Positions 35,787 through 47,129 of a DNA stretch of 64,000 nt are shown piece after piece; position 1 is the first letter of the stretch, and each line of letters opens with the position of its first letter. Below the pieces are notes generated by a model. It was not told the origin of the DNA. It saw only the letters and a list, made by a program, of their open reading frames with translations, and made no database searches. Position numbers and translations under genes: made by a program. The DNA is from Cynocephalus volans (lineage: Eukaryota > Chordata > Mammalia > Dermoptera > Cynocephalidae): the NCBI RefSeq assembly GCF_027409185.1, contig NC_084462.1, positions 28,185,577 to 28,249,576 on the forward strand. The letters are read 5' to 3'.

Positions 35787-38700
35787 GTAAAGGGGGAGGC
35801 CTGGGGGTGCAGTGGGGGAGGAGACGGTTACAGTGCATCCCAGAGACCCTCTCGGGGAGACCTGGCTGTGGTCAGAAGGGGCAGTCAGAGGAGCTTCCCG
35901 AGGGGCCCCTAAACTGCCCCCTGAAGACAATGGGCAGGTTCTCTGGGGGGCTTTGGTTTTGCTGTGTCATGTGGTATCAGGGCCAGGGGAATTGCTCTGG
36001 ACAAGGGAGGGAGGCTGCGTTGCCTTTGGCATCCACCTTTTCAAGCTCTCCTCTCCTAAAACAAGGCTGAGCAAATACCCTTTCAATGTGAGGTGGCCCA
36101 TGATTGGCAGCATGGTGCCTGAGTCCTGTCCCAGACCTGCAGAGGGCACAGGGAGACAAGGCGAGGGGAGCCTTGGACCTCAGTTCCCACTGGCTCTGGA
36201 ACACTTGCTAATCTGAGCCTGTTCTTGCAGGTGCCAAGAGGTCAGAGAAAATCTATGAACAGAGAAGTCTGTGAGTTTCCTCGGGGTCCCCAGCCTGGGG
36301 TAGTCATGTGCCCTGGGCCTGGGCATCCCCGATGGCATCCCTGTACTCTATACCTCACTCCTTCACTCATGCCTCCTCCATGCCAGGCTCAAGGGGATGC
36401 CCAGCAATCAGGGGAGGGAGAGAAAGAGCCTAGGACCTGTCGGGGCCAGCCCCAGCCTGGGTCAGGGAGGGCTTAGGGAGGTGGGGACGCCTGGGCTGTT
36501 CAGCTGGCCACTGTCCAGCCTGCCTATGAGCACCTCCAGAGGTCCAGGCACCCACGTCCTTGGCCTCCTTTTGACCCCAGCCCAGGGACTCCCCTAGAAA
36601 ACGCTAAAGGAGATCAGGAGAGGCTATGGGCCTGTCCCCTGGGGGATCAGGGAAAGCCAATAGAGGGAATGGGAAGGACTGTGAGAAAGACCCTGGAAGG
36701 GCCAGTGTGTGGGCGCTGCAGGCTAGGGGTAGAACTGATGCCCAAGAGCAACGTGGGCATAAGGGCAGTGGCCAGTGCTGTCCTTTGATTAAGAGAGTGA
36801 CTGACCGTAGGCCTGGGACACTTCTGACACCCACATTCACACACTCCCCTGCACTCGTCCGTGCTCACACACTCACACACAGCACAACACTCGTGTGCAC
36901 GCACGGGCAGGCACTCACACGCACATGCACATACACGCACAGGCACACACGCAGACACACACACATACAATGTGCTTTCTCATTTCCTTTTGCAACCGAA
37001 AAACCACAGTGAGATTTGAAAATAACAACTTCCCATTCCAGCCCACCCTGGGCCAGGGCTGGACATTTCCGGGCTGCTGCAGCCACTCAGCACTCTGACC
37101 TGCCTGCCTGCAACCTCCCCTGTGCCCCCCGCCACCGCCCTTGCCTCCTTGGGCACCTCCCTTCTCCCCTCAGTCCTTGCCCACCCCTGACCCCTGATTG
37201 ATCTTAGAGCAGAAGACTGTCAGGGCCAGAAGCTGAATGTCCTCATGTGAATGCCTTTTTCTGCCTCTCCATCTCTCACCTGAGTTGGTTTCAGTCCCAC
37301 CAGCCTGCATGAAGAGCCTGCTGTGTGCACCAGGCCCAACTCCTGCACTGCTTCCTCCAGGAAGTTATGTCTGCTTCTCCCCTGCAATCCCTCCTAGATC
37401 AGATCACCCTGACCCCCAGTCCCCTTGGATCTCCTGGAAGGCTGGGCCAAGTACCAATTCTGGGCCAGGGGAGGAGCCCGAACACCTGCTTTGATGATTA
37501 ACCCATGTGCTCCACCATCTGTAACAGTGGCTTCCATCCATTCTCAAGGTCACTTCCTGGTCCAAAATGGCAGCTGAAGCTCCAGCCCTCATCACTGCAT
37601 TCCAAGCAGTAGGAAGAAAGAAGGGATAAGGACAAAAAGGGTGTACCCCAGTTGGCAGTGCCCCCTTTAAGGAGATTTCTTGGAAAGATCAACAACCTTG
37701 GCTTGCATCTCACTGACCAAAGCTTAATGCCATGACCACACTTAGGTGCAAGCGAGGCTGGGAAATCGTCTTTTAGATGGTCATGTGGCTGCCTAAATAA
37801 AAATCAAGGTTCTGTTTTAAAGGAAGGAGAGACCAAGCAATGGCTAGGTACCTGGCTGTGTCTGCCAGGCCTTGGAGTTGCCTCACTAGTCATCTGGGAG
37901 TAAATGGGGTTTGAACACCCCTAGAGGCATGTGACCTCTTAGGAATAGCAGATTCTCCTGGGGGTGGGAGGTAGGGGGGCAGCTTCTTTGTTACTACTGA
38001 TTTTTTTTTTTTTTTTTTTTAAAAAGATGACCGGTAAGGGGATCTTAACCCTTGACTTGGTGTTGTCAGCACCACGCTCACCCAGTGAGCAACCGGCCAT
38101 CCCTATATGGGATCCGAACCCGTGGCCTTGGTGTTATCAGCACCACACTCTCCCGAGTGAGCCACGGGCCGGCCCGTTACTACTGATTAAAATAAGTTTT
38201 CTCCAAGCCACCACTGGGTCCCTGAGCAGCCACCTCCACCCTCATGCCCCAGAACTTCAGGCCCACCTCCCTGGCCCTCTCACAGACGCTCCTGACCATC
38301 TCTAGCAGGCCATGGCCTTCTTGCTGTGTTGGGAGATGGGTTTGGCTCCAACTCAGGGCCCTGTGTGAGGGGTGGGCACCCAGTGTGGGGAGGGGGTATC
38401 AGTCCAGGGCATAGGGGCGTCAGGGGCATGAATCTGAGGCCCAGAGGGGTGGCAGCCCCTCCTCATTATCACCCTGGTCCATCCCTTCTCTATCTGTTCC
38501 TCGCCTGTCTGTCTCTCCTGTCCCTGTGTCCCCTGGGCTGTGGGAGGCCAGGCCCTATCTCAGTACAGCCCCTGTGTTTCCAGGCAGGAAAGTCCACAGA
38601 GCTTTGAGGTGGCCCGGACCTACTCCCGTGAGTCCCCAGGCCTGACCTGGCGGGGTGATGGGGGCTGTGTCGGCTGGGTTGGCCTGGGACCCGGCTGATA

Positions 38701-41700
38701 CCTCCCTTGCCCTTCACAGTGGTCCAGCAGGCATGGCCAGGGCGCCTCGTGGGCATGGCCCCTGACATGGCGACCACAAGGTAGGAATGAGCTCCCTGTC
38801 TTGGGCCCGGAGGGGGTCCCAGCCCCCCCAGGAAGCGATGAGAAGAAGGGCCCTGGGAGTCCCCACCTGGCCCCAGAGCCCGTGCTGGACTCCAAGGGCC
38901 CCCTGGGGGCTGGGGAGCTGTGACCTGGGCTTTCAGACCCCCAGGAGCCCTGGGGTCTCTCCCTCACGGCCCCTCCTTCAGTCTCTGCCTCCGCATCCCT
39001 GCAGGAAGGACAAGCTGCTGCGTTTCTCCCCCAGCCTGGAGGGTGAGTGGTCAGGGGCGGGACAAGCCTCGCTGAGGCTGACATGTGCTGTGCAGGGGTG
39101 GCCTGCGGGGCCAGGGGAGCCTGGCCTGACAGGGAGGCCTTCCCAGGAGAGACTCACCAGCTGGGGCTGGGCAGGCTGATGGCACTGGCCCACGGGGGAG
39201 GGCACCCCTCTTCCCTTCCCCGACAAGGGCACAGGTATGAATGTTGGAAACACCTGGGCCCTTTCCTGGGCTGCCAGAGTGGGAGGCAGGGGACGTGGGA
39301 GGGAGCAATGAGCCTGGGTTTTCTTCCAGACTCTGCATCCTCCAGGTATCAGAACTTCAGCAAAGGTAGGTGGGCTCCTGGGGAGGGGGTCTCAGTGGGG
39401 GCCCACAGCCCGGGAGCTCAGGTCTAATTCCCACTTCCTCCTGCAGGAAGCAGGCACGGATCAGATGCAGCTTACATGTGAGTGGTCTTCTCCCCAGCCT
39501 GGCCACCCCCTTGTCCTGCCCCACCCACCACTGCCCTCACCTCCTGTGGGGCCCAGGCAGGCTCTAGGTAACATTGTTTTCCCACTGGTGACTGTGGCTT
39601 TGTGGGGATGGGGACATGGCCCTGCCGTGGAGGAGGGGCTGTGGAGGGGAGACTCCCCCCGCCTCGCCCAAAGACAAGCTACAGGCATGCCCAGAACTCT
39701 AGAGAGCATGGACCCTTGGGGACATCCCCTCATCTCACAGATAGGCAAACTGGCCCCAGTCAGGCGGGGACTGGCCTAAGGTCACACAGCAAGATGGCTG
39801 GAGCCAAGCTACCACCCCAGGGTGGCTCAGGTCCCAGAGAAGTGAGGATGATGGGATTGGAGGGGGAACCCTGGCAGAGTCTCCCCCGCTGGGCCCCGAG
39901 GGAGCAATGGCTGGAGCAGCCCTGGCCTCACTGTCCCCCGTTGGGGTCCCCCACCCGGGCCAGGAGTCCACCAAGCAAGCTGTGCTATGTCTGTTTTCTT
40001 GGCCAGAGACCCCATTGCCACAGACTATTACAACTGTGGGTGGTTCCCAAAGCCCCGGCCAGAAGGTGAGGCAGAGGACAAGGTACTGGAGTGGGAGGAG
40101 TGGGTGGGAGCGGGCGCAGAAGCTGCACTCCTGCCAGAGAAGGTGGCTGGGGACCACGCAGAGGAGGAGGCTGGGCTGAGGATTGGACAGAGTCGGGGTC
40201 GGTGGGAAGATGGGGGAGGCTGCACAACAGGTGGGAGCCACACTGGGCAGGACAGAAGGCTGGTGTGGGCCACGGGGGAGGGAGCCAGAGGGGATGGGTG
40301 GGTCCCTCATCCTCCAGGCCTGGGCAGCTCCTGATGAGCATGGACAGGACCTCAGGGAGGCCTTGGACAGGGTGGTCTTTCTGGTAGAAGCCAAGCCCTG
40401 CAGGCTCTGATTACTCCAGAGCCTGAGCTCTTACCACCTTGGCTTTACAGAAAGAGAAACTGAGGGCTGAGGGTGGGCAGGGCCTGCTGAGAGGTCCCGG
40501 ACCTGGGGCTCGAATCTAGCTCCTCGCCCTGGCTCCTTCCTGGGCCGTGATGGTGCAGGAGATCCTCTTCTTCCTCCTGCCCCTTCTCAACTGGGGAAGG
40601 GGCTCATTTCTCGGAGCCCCTTTGTCAGAGATGGATTCTGGGTGGTGCAGTGGGTAGAGCCCAGCTTCCCCATGGCAGGGTGATGACAGTGGAGATGGGA
40701 GGGTGCCAGGCTCTGAGGTGCCATACTAGCCTAGGTTCCTGTGCCAAGAGCTCCTCAGCCTGCTCTGCCCAGATAGAAGAGTCCCAGCCACCTCCTGCAG
40801 CTGCAGTCCCCAGCAGCTCCCCCTACTAATCCTGTCACCCTATGGAGACAAGCCTCTGAGGCCAGTCCCTGCCTCCCTCCCCGCAACCATCCCTCGTGAG
40901 CCTGAATTGCAGCCCTTCCCCTGGGGGCCCCCCCCAGTAACATTCAGATGTGACCTCAGAAGACAGAGAAGGGGCCCAGGGTGGAGGCCACAGGAGCCAG
41001 GCCAGCAGCCATTCACAGCCTCACCCGGGAGAATGCTCAAGGGCCTGGGAACCCAGAAGGCAGGGCCTGACAGGATAGGTCACCTGCAAAGGGAGGGCAG
41101 GGAGGAGGAGCCTGGCCTGGCAGGCAGGACCCACTGGCATCCTCCAAGCCCCGCCCGCTCTCTCTAGCAGATGACGATGATGCCAATTCCTACGAGAATG
41201 TGCTCATCTGCAAGCAGACGACCTCAGAGGCAGGTGAGGCTGCCTGTCCTGGCAAGCTGGGCCCAGGAGAAGCAGATCCCCCCGGCTGGGCCCACCTGCA
41301 CTCGCAAGATCAGAAGTCTCCACTGCTCAAAGGCTTAGCCCACCTCGAAGCCCGAAGGGTCACTGATATCTTAGGTGCCTTTGGGTAAAGCATTGTCCCC
41401 GTGTCCTGGGACGAGGTCCCATCAGCTCCTGGCGCCTCAGTGGGATGAGCTGAGAGGATCCCTTCCTCCCTCTCTGGGGCTGCCCAGCATGGGGCAGAAG
41501 AGACCTCTGTGGAGGGAAGGCCATGGCCCCTCACTGGCTCTAGGACTGGCCGGGGTGGCTGCCCCTCCTCCAACCCCTGTCCCTGTGCTCACAGGCAATG
41601 AGGAATCTGAGGATTATCAGAACTCGATGTCCATCCGTCAGTGGCAGGAGTCCAGGAAGGTCGTGGGTATGTGGCCGAGAGCAGAGGCTGCTGGGTGAAC

Positions 41701-42184
41701 TCGGGGGGGCTGGCCTGGGAGGGCCAGGCCGGGGTGGGCTTCCCTCCAGCCAGCCCCCGATTCTACATCGGAGCATCTGTTACATCCACCATGGCAGGGA
41801 CTTGAACTATGCCAGGATTTTCTCAGCAGCCACCTGGGCCTCCTGGGCTGAAACCTCCTGGGTAGGCCTCCCGCCTGTCCAGCTGCATGGCCAGAGCAAC
41901 ACACCAACCTACTCTCAGAGCACGACAACCTCTGGCAAATCCCAGGACTTGCCAAGTCCTGTCCAGAGTGGCATTTCCCAAAGGCTGTGTGTGGAGTCTG
42001 GGGGGCTGAGCACAGGCACCCTGGCTGGGGAAACAGTGGTGATGTGTCTGTATGACTCTCCGACTACCTGTCTGTCCACTGGCCCACAGAACAAGTCCAG
42101 AGAGAGGCACCTGCCTCCCCAGCAGGAAGCCCAGACGAGGAACCCGATTACGTGAATGGAGATGTGGCGGCCAGGAAAGCCTAG
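35690..42184 (+). CDS. LAT2: Linker for activation of T cells family member 2 (NTAL/LAB), eleven coding exons
   Basis: A transmembrane adaptor of B cells, mast cells and myeloid cells that is tyrosine-phosphorylated after immunoreceptor engagement and recruits GRB2. Exons 35690-35786, 36231-36270, 38584-38627, 38720-38780, 39005-39042, 39330-39365, 39447-39477, 40007-40065, 41171-41233, 41595-41666 and 42090-42184 join to 636 nt, 211 residues plus TAG. Residues 6-27 are a hydrophobic membrane segment, followed by the juxtamembrane CVRC (26-29), the likely palmitoylation site. YxN GRB2 motifs are at Tyr100 (RYQN), Tyr143 (SYEN), Tyr164 (DYQN) and Tyr201 (DYVN). It is shorter than human (243 residues as I recall) and close to mouse, because a human segment before EESEDYQN is absent. 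All introns are GT-AG and in phase. Confidence 0.95.
36231..36270 (+). CDS. LAT2: LAT2 coding exon 2
   Basis: Acceptor TTGCAG, donor GTGAGT. Encodes GAKRSEKIYEQRSL. Confidence 0.93.
36845..36970. repeat. (CA)n-rich microsatellite-like tract
   Basis: Runs of CACACA, CACGCA and CACTCACA in LAT2 intron 2, with interruptions throughout. Confidence 0.7.
38003..38175 (-). mobile_element. CYN SINE, dimer, antisense
   Basis: Long T-run, then two antisense units joined at CCATCCCTATATGGGATCCG; 13-bp duplication GTTACTACTGATT at 37990-38002 and 38176-38188. Lies in LAT2 intron 2. Confidence 0.88.
38584..38627 (+). CDS. LAT2: LAT2 coding exon 3
   Basis: Acceptor TTTCCAG, donor GTGAGT. Encodes QESPQSFEVARTYS. 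Confidence 0.93.
38720..38780 (+). CDS. LAT2: LAT2 coding exon 4
   Basis: Acceptor TTCACAG, donor GTAGGA. Encodes LVQQAWPGRLVGMAPDMATT. Confidence 0.93.
39005..39042 (+). CDS. LAT2: LAT2 coding exon 5
   Basis: Acceptor CTGCAG, donor GTGAGT. Encodes KDKLLRFSPSLE. Confidence 0.93.
39330..39365 (+). CDS. LAT2: LAT2 coding exon 6
   Basis: Acceptor CTTCCAG, donor GTAGGT. Encodes DSASSRYQNFSK with the Tyr100 YxN motif. Confidence 0.93.
39447..39477 (+). CDS. LAT2: LAT2 coding exon 7
   Basis: Acceptor CTGCAG, donor GTGAGT. Encodes GSRHGSDAAY. Confidence 0.93.
39725..39815 (-). mobile_element. MIR SINE, antisense
   Basis: CATCTCACAGATAGGCAAAC and CCTAAGGTCACACAGCAAGA resemble the antisense MIR core. 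Confidence 0.6.
40007..40065 (+). CDS. LAT2: LAT2 coding exon 8
   Basis: Acceptor TGGCCAG, donor GTGAGG. Encodes DPIATDYYNCGWFPKPRPE. Confidence 0.93.
40420..40525 (-). mobile_element. MIR SINE, antisense
   Basis: TTTACAGAAAGAGAAACTGA and GGGGCTCGAATCTAGCTCCT fit the reverse complement of MIR. Confidence 0.5.
41171..41233 (+). CDS. LAT2: LAT2 coding exon 9
   Basis: Acceptor is a TAGCAG tandem (NAGNAG). Using the downstream AG gives DDDDANSYENVLICKQTTSEA with the Tyr143 GRB2 motif. Using the upstream AG would insert one Ala. Donor GTGAGG. Confidence 0.92.
41595..41666 (+). CDS. LAT2: LAT2 coding exon 10
   Basis: Acceptor CTCACAG, donor GTATGT. Encodes GNEESEDYQNSMSIRQWQES and on to RKVV, with the Tyr164 GRB2 motif. 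Confidence 0.93.
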
Positions 42185-42202
42185 GGAAGACCCGGATGGA
42201 AG
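42090..42202 (+). CDS. LAT2: LAT2 last coding exon with stop
   Basis: Acceptor CCCACAG. Encodes QVQREAPASPAGSPDEEPDY and on to VNGDVAARKA, then TAG at 42182-42184. A good donor (AAG/GTACAG) follows at 42203, 18 nt after the stop, so the 3' UTR probably continues in a further exon. Confidence 0.9.
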
Positions 42203-42589
42203 GTACAGGCCCCTCTCCAGCTGCCTCAGGCCTTGGGTGGGCCTTACCAGGCTCCAGGGCACCCAGCTCCAGGGAAGAGCAGAGAACTGGGGTGAGCAGC
42301 CGTGGGAGGGCCAAGGGATTGCCCCTGTAGGTGCTGACAGGGTGGCTGCATTGGGAGTTGGCAACTCTGCTTCTCAGAAGGGAGTCTCCCCTGCAGTCCG
42401 TCTGGCTGCAGTCCTACCCACCCTGCCCTGTCCCCTGTGGGACTAGGGACACTGCAGTGGCAGTCTTAGTGAGGTCACAGATTGGCAACAGGCACAGGGT
42501 CTGAGGCTGCTGAGGTGTCAGGCAGAGAAGTCTGGTAAAGTTGCAGGGTGAAGGGGTGGGCTTGGGGTGGGCTCCCGGCCCCGCCACCT

Positions 42590-42720
42590 ACTCCTCACTG
42601 TGCCACCTTCAGCAGCTGACAACCTCCCAGAACCTATTTCCTCACTTGCAAAATGGAGCTCATGGCACCTGCTCTTTGCATACCAAGTGTCAGCACAGCA
42701 GGAGCTTGGTCAATGTTGGA
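42590..42720 (+). mobile_element. MIR SINE
   Basis: CTACTCCTCACTGTGCCACC, TTTCCTCACTTGCAAAATGG and AGCAGGAGCTTGGTCAATGT follow the MIR core order. Confidence 0.55.
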
Positions 42721-43049
42721 AGCAGAGGCAGAAGTCGGGGGAGTAGGAGATGACAGTAGTGGTTGCAACGCATTGAGGAGCCACCTGCAGGCCAGTGTGG
42801 TGCTCACATCATCTCTTGGCACCCCAAAGGCGCAGAAAGGCCAAGCTATCTACCCAAGGTCACATTGAGAGTAAGCGGAGCAGGGGACAAGAACCCAGCA
42901 GTCAGATGTTGCAGCCCAGGCTGTGTCCACTGCTTGGGAAGCAGGGTCGACTGCAGAGGACCTTTGAAAGCTGTGCAAAGTCCCGAGCTGGGAGACACGA
43001 CAGTCATCTTAGCAAGTGGCCTGGGCTGCTCAGCCCCAGCCACAGAAGT

Positions 43050-44360
43050 GGGAGCCCAGCATGCAGGGCCCACGGGCATTCGTTCCCCCAGCACTCGCTG
43101 GGCACCTGCACAATGGGCAAGCCCTGCTTTAGGTGCTGGGACACAGTATAAACAAAGTACACAAAAATACCTGACCCCTTAGAACTTACATTCTGGTGGG
43201 AGAGAAGATAGGTAAGAAAACAGTAAGATCAAGGTAAATCAGGTAAGAAAATACGGTATGTTAGCTGGTGAGAAGTCCTATGGAGATTAGCAGGGGTGGG
43301 GGATGGGGAGAAGGAATGTGGAGTTGGGGGTGAGAGCGGAGTGTTGCAATTTAAATACGGAGGCCAGGGAAGCCTTCGTGGAGCTCCCTTTGTCACCCTT
43401 CTGGGGGAAAGGCATTAGGCAGAGGGAACAGCAGAGGCCCCAGGGCAGGAGCACACAGTCCCACAACAGCAAGGAGACCTGGGGGGCTGGGGAGGAGCAA
43501 ATGACAGGAGAGTGACAGGAGTCAAGGTTGGAGGTGGGGAGCTGCTAGGCAGGGCCCACACCTGGGTTCTGACTGTGGGAGATGGGAGGGAGGGGCCTGG
43601 GAAGGTTTTGAGCAGAAGAGTGACTTGCTGTTTCTAAAGGGTGGCTGGTGGCAGTGGAGGCAGGAGATGAGCAAGAATCCAGTGCCAGAGGAATGTGGCC
43701 CAGGCTGGTGGCAGTGGGGGTGGGGGCAGAGACAGATGTGTTCTGTACTGGGGGGGGTGTGAGACAGCAGTTGAGAACTGCAGGCAGCTTTGGCCTGAGC
43801 CACGAGAGGATGTCACTGTCAGCAAGGGAGATCTGTAAGGTGTCACTGTCAGCAAGGCAGATCTGTAAGGTGTCACTGTCAGTAAGGCAGATCTGTAAGG
43901 TGTAGGAGCAGCAGGTTCTGTGGGAATGGCTGGGAGTTTATTTCCAGACATGCTAAGCTGAAGATGCCCATCCAGGTGGAATATGAAACGGGCAGGTGGA
44001 TATCTGAGCCTGGACTCAGGGAAGAGGATCAGGTTAGACATACAGTTAGATTGTAGCTGGATGTGCTGAAAGTCAGAGGATGGGCTGCCATCAACAAAGC
44101 CTGGCACTGAGCTCTGGCCCCTCCCAGGCCAGAAGGTGGGAGTATCCCGGAGCCCATGACAGGACTCAGGGAGGGTGTGGCTGAGCGCAGCAGAGAGGTC
44201 GAGGTGACAGAGCTGAGCGATGATGGACATGGTTGACGAGTTTGGGGGACATGGTGGGAGAAAGCCTGTTTGCAAGGACAGCAGGTAGAGATCATTCTTC
44301 AAGAGGTTTCAATTTGGAGGGGAGCAGGGAAATGGGGCAGGCGCTGGAGGGGTTGTGAAC
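43050..44360 (-). mobile_element. Old L2 LINE 3' portion, antisense
   Basis: Matches in order along 1.3 kb: GGTGCTGGGACACAGTATAA, GAACTTACATTCTGGTGGGA, AGGCAGAGGGAACAGCAGAG, GGAAGGTTTTGAGCAGAAGA and ATGCTAAGCTGAAGATGCCC are antisense L2 words. The 222-residue minus-strand frame inside is its decayed ORF2. It lies in the proposed last LAT2 intron. Confidence 0.65.
43811..43900 (+). repeat. Three-copy 30-bp tandem repeat
   Basis: Unit TGTCACTGTCAGCAAGGCAG + ATCTGTAAGG, three copies in register (43811-43840, 43841-43870, 43871-43900), each differing at one or two sites. Confidence 0.95.
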
Positions 44361-44835
44361 GTTTTTAAGATGGCAAAAATGCTGCAGTGGGGCAAGTGCG
44401 GGGTCAGGCTGTGGCCGACAGACACGTCACATCCAAACTCACCTGCACATAGAAGCATCCAGTATGCTGATGAAAGGCTGGGGGGCCCAGCCGCTGGGGT
44501 GATGAGACGAGGCGGAAGGCAGGGTCGAGGTGGGTCCTCTCTGTGTATACACCGGTCACGGGATGCGTTCGAGTGAAGGCTGCAGGCCATCCCACAGAGG
44601 GAACCCCTGCGCTGCAGGTAAGTCGAACAGCCCAAGCCTTGGTCCAGAACAAGGGGCACAGGCAGGACTTCAGACTCAATGCGGAATTGCCCGGAATAAG
44701 AAACAGTTGAGGCACCTCTCCTCAGCCAGCAGGCAGCCGAACACTGACCCCAACCAACCCCTCTGGTCCTGAGGAAACACACTAGCCAAGGCAAACCTTC
44801 TCCTTGTAACAAACTCTTTCTTCTCTTCCTTGAAG

Positions 44836-45710
44836 GGACCAAGAGAACTGCTGAGCTCATGGGACTGTTTGCCTCCCAAGGACCATTTTCCAGAGCTGCT
44901 CAACTTAGGCCCCCGCCACAGCTACTCCTGGAAGGGGCACCAACACACCCTGAGGACACAGCTTGGGGAAGGACTGTTCCATGTGGGGCTGCAGACCCAC
45001 AACCAGTACTCTCTCCTCGACCCAGTTTCCCTGGGATGGGGCAGACGCCTGGTGCCAAGAGCAACATGGCTCCTGTTCCAATCAGATGCAGGGAGTTTAG
45101 GGCAAGCTGCCTCCCCATCCCCATGTCGAAAATGTTGCACAGCACTGGTATTTGTGTCCTTTTCTGCTTTGGACTTGGATCCAAATTGCTTACTGATGTT
45201 GGTTGTTGGCATTTTTTAATGACCCATAACCTTGTACAGTTAATTTATATAAGCAGGGCCATATTTAATATTCTGAATTTCAGGGTAGAGATTTCCGTCG
45301 CATCTCTCACACAGCATTAGGTACCGAAGCCCAGCACACAAGCTGGGGGAGCCCTGGCTCTCCTTCGCCTTTTAGCAGAGGCCCCTCCATTCTCTGGACC
45401 TCAGATCACTTAGGATAACGAGGCCATGGCCATCTTCATGACACCTCAATGGAGATACCGTTTGCGGTGGATAAAAGCGCACCACACTTTTGCAGAAGGG
45501 CGTGGGGGGCGGGGTTAGAGCAGTAGCGCCCCTCCACTGCCCTGGAACCCTCCTCTGCTCCAGGACTGGCGTCGGCTGAGCTGATCAGACCAAGACGTGA
45601 TCATCTCATGGGAAGAGCAGGGACCCAAAGGGACCCTGAGTCAGAAATTCTAGTCAGGGAAATAAAATGCCTCCTCCAATCAAAACATCTCAATAAACCA
45701 TTTTAGTTTA
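44836..45710 (+). other. LAT2: Probable noncoding terminal exon (3' UTR) of LAT2
   Basis: A strong polypyrimidine tract and acceptor (TTTCTTCTCTTCCTTGAAG) ends at 44835. It pairs naturally with the donor at 42203. The sequence after it is unique and becomes AT-rich like a 3' UTR. Two AATAAA signals lie near its end. Both the exon and its end are inferred from splice signals. Confidence 0.5.
45692..45697 (+). terminator. LAT2: Candidate LAT2 poly(A) signal
   Basis: AATAAA here and another at 45661-45666, followed by a TTCTGTGTCTGC GU-rich element. These are the first canonical signals downstream of the LAT2 stop that I noticed. Confidence 0.45.
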
Positions 45711-47104
45711 AGAGCACCAATTCTGTGTCTGCTTTCTCTTGCTTCAAGTAAAAAAACCTTTCAGGGGAACGAAACCAAGCCTCTTATTTAATAGAAAGGG
45801 ACCCTGAGGCCCATACAGAGGAACGGCTATGTATAGGAACTTGGTCCCTGAGTCCAGCCCTCTTCCCAGGGTGCCACTGACTTTTTCCATGAGAGGAAAT
45901 TAATGCCACAAATTAAGAAATGAGAAGATCTAGGACCCAACTGTTGGCCACTTGGAACTTCACATCTGGTCCTGACCTCACAACCTCAGAGACAAGAGCC
46001 TGAGCTTGGGTGTGAGCAGAGGTGCAGGGGTTGTGGTGGGCTCCAGTGCTGGAGAAAACACTCTTGCCTCTGCCATCACCAGCTGTGGGACCCCAGATGC
46101 CTCTCTGGGCCTGGTGCCCTTCCTCCACCTCACAGGTGTCATGAGATTCCCGATTAAAAAAATAAGATGGAGTTGTGCAAAACCATTTTGTAAAACTAAA
46201 ACATCTTGCAGTCTGAGGGCTTTAATTATTTTTAATTTTTCCCCCTTAACTGAAACCCTAACCCAAAGAACCAGTCATTGGAAACTTTCCTTTGTCTGTT
46301 TAGTGTCCCCACTCAGGGCCCTGACCTGCCTGCTCCCAAAAATTCAGACTAGAACATGAGGCCATCTGTGACCCACAACTCAAGGGGAGAGCAAGCCCAA
46401 GAGCCTGCCCAGCTTTGCCAGCTCTCGGCAGCGCAGGCACATGCAGCCACACTCAGCAGCTTTGTCCACGGGCCAGCATGCTTGCAAGGTGTTTCAATGA
46501 CAGCTTTCCACATGAGACCATGTCGTGTCAGTCATGGAAGCTGTCACTTCCACCCCCTTAAAAACATCGTTCTGAAACTATGCCTGGGATTTGCTTCAAA
46601 GCAGTCTGAGAGCCAAGCACGGTGGCAGGAGGGAGACAGGAGACAAGCTTGGCCCCGTGCTAATAACACCATCCATCGTTCAGGTGGATGATGAGTACAT
46701 GAAGGTTTGCCTTGTTATTCCCTCTACTTTTATATACAATTGAAATTTTACATAATTTAAAAAGTGGAAAAAATACTACTTTGCAAAAAACAAAAAGGCA
46801 ATTCTACAAGTTAACAGCAAACTTGCTGGGGAATCTAAAGCAAGGCATCCACACAACTTTGTGGGAAAGGCGACAGGCTGGAGCTCTCCTGAGGGCTTGT
46901 GCTGTGTCCTCCACTCAGAGCCTGCGACCCGCTGCAGCCCTGCAGGAAATTACAGCAAACCCTGCCCTCGCCCCATGGAACTAATCCCTTCAGGCTTCTA
47001 GAAAAATTGAGATTAGCCTGTCCAGCCTACTATCTACTTGTAGGGTGCTAGGGGCCGGGGAGACAGGAAGCTAGTCTTGAGGCCTGCCTCATGTGATCTT
47101 ACTT
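45711..47104. other. LAT2-RFC2 convergent intergenic spacer
   Basis: No gene seen. Contains MIR-like remnants (antisense near 45775-45880 and sense near 46050-46200) and otherwise unique sequence between the proposed ends of two convergent genes. Confidence 0.5.
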
Positions 47105-47123
47105 CTGACAGACATTGTGAGGT

Positions 47124-47129
47124 TTTATT
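47124..47129 (-). terminator. RFC2: RFC2 poly(A) signal
   Basis: TTTATT on the plus strand is AATAAA on the minus strand, about 245 nt past the RFC2 stop. This gives a short 3' UTR ending near 47105. Confidence 0.7.

Noticed and set aside
35477-36070. 197-residue frame through the first LAT2 coding exon
   Set aside because: It reads through the donor at 35787 into the intron; spliced LAT2 explains the conserved part.
43811-43900. CRISPR array
   Set aside because: The 30-bp copies are directly adjacent without spacers, in a mammalian L2.
43634-44302. 222-residue minus-strand frame
   Set aside because: Falls within an antisense old L2; it includes the 30-bp tandem repeat and is a decayed ORF2 stretch, not a host gene.
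46655-46680. CYN fragment (GTGCTAATAACACCATCC)
   Set aside because: Only about 15 bases match and nothing flanking does; too short to support.
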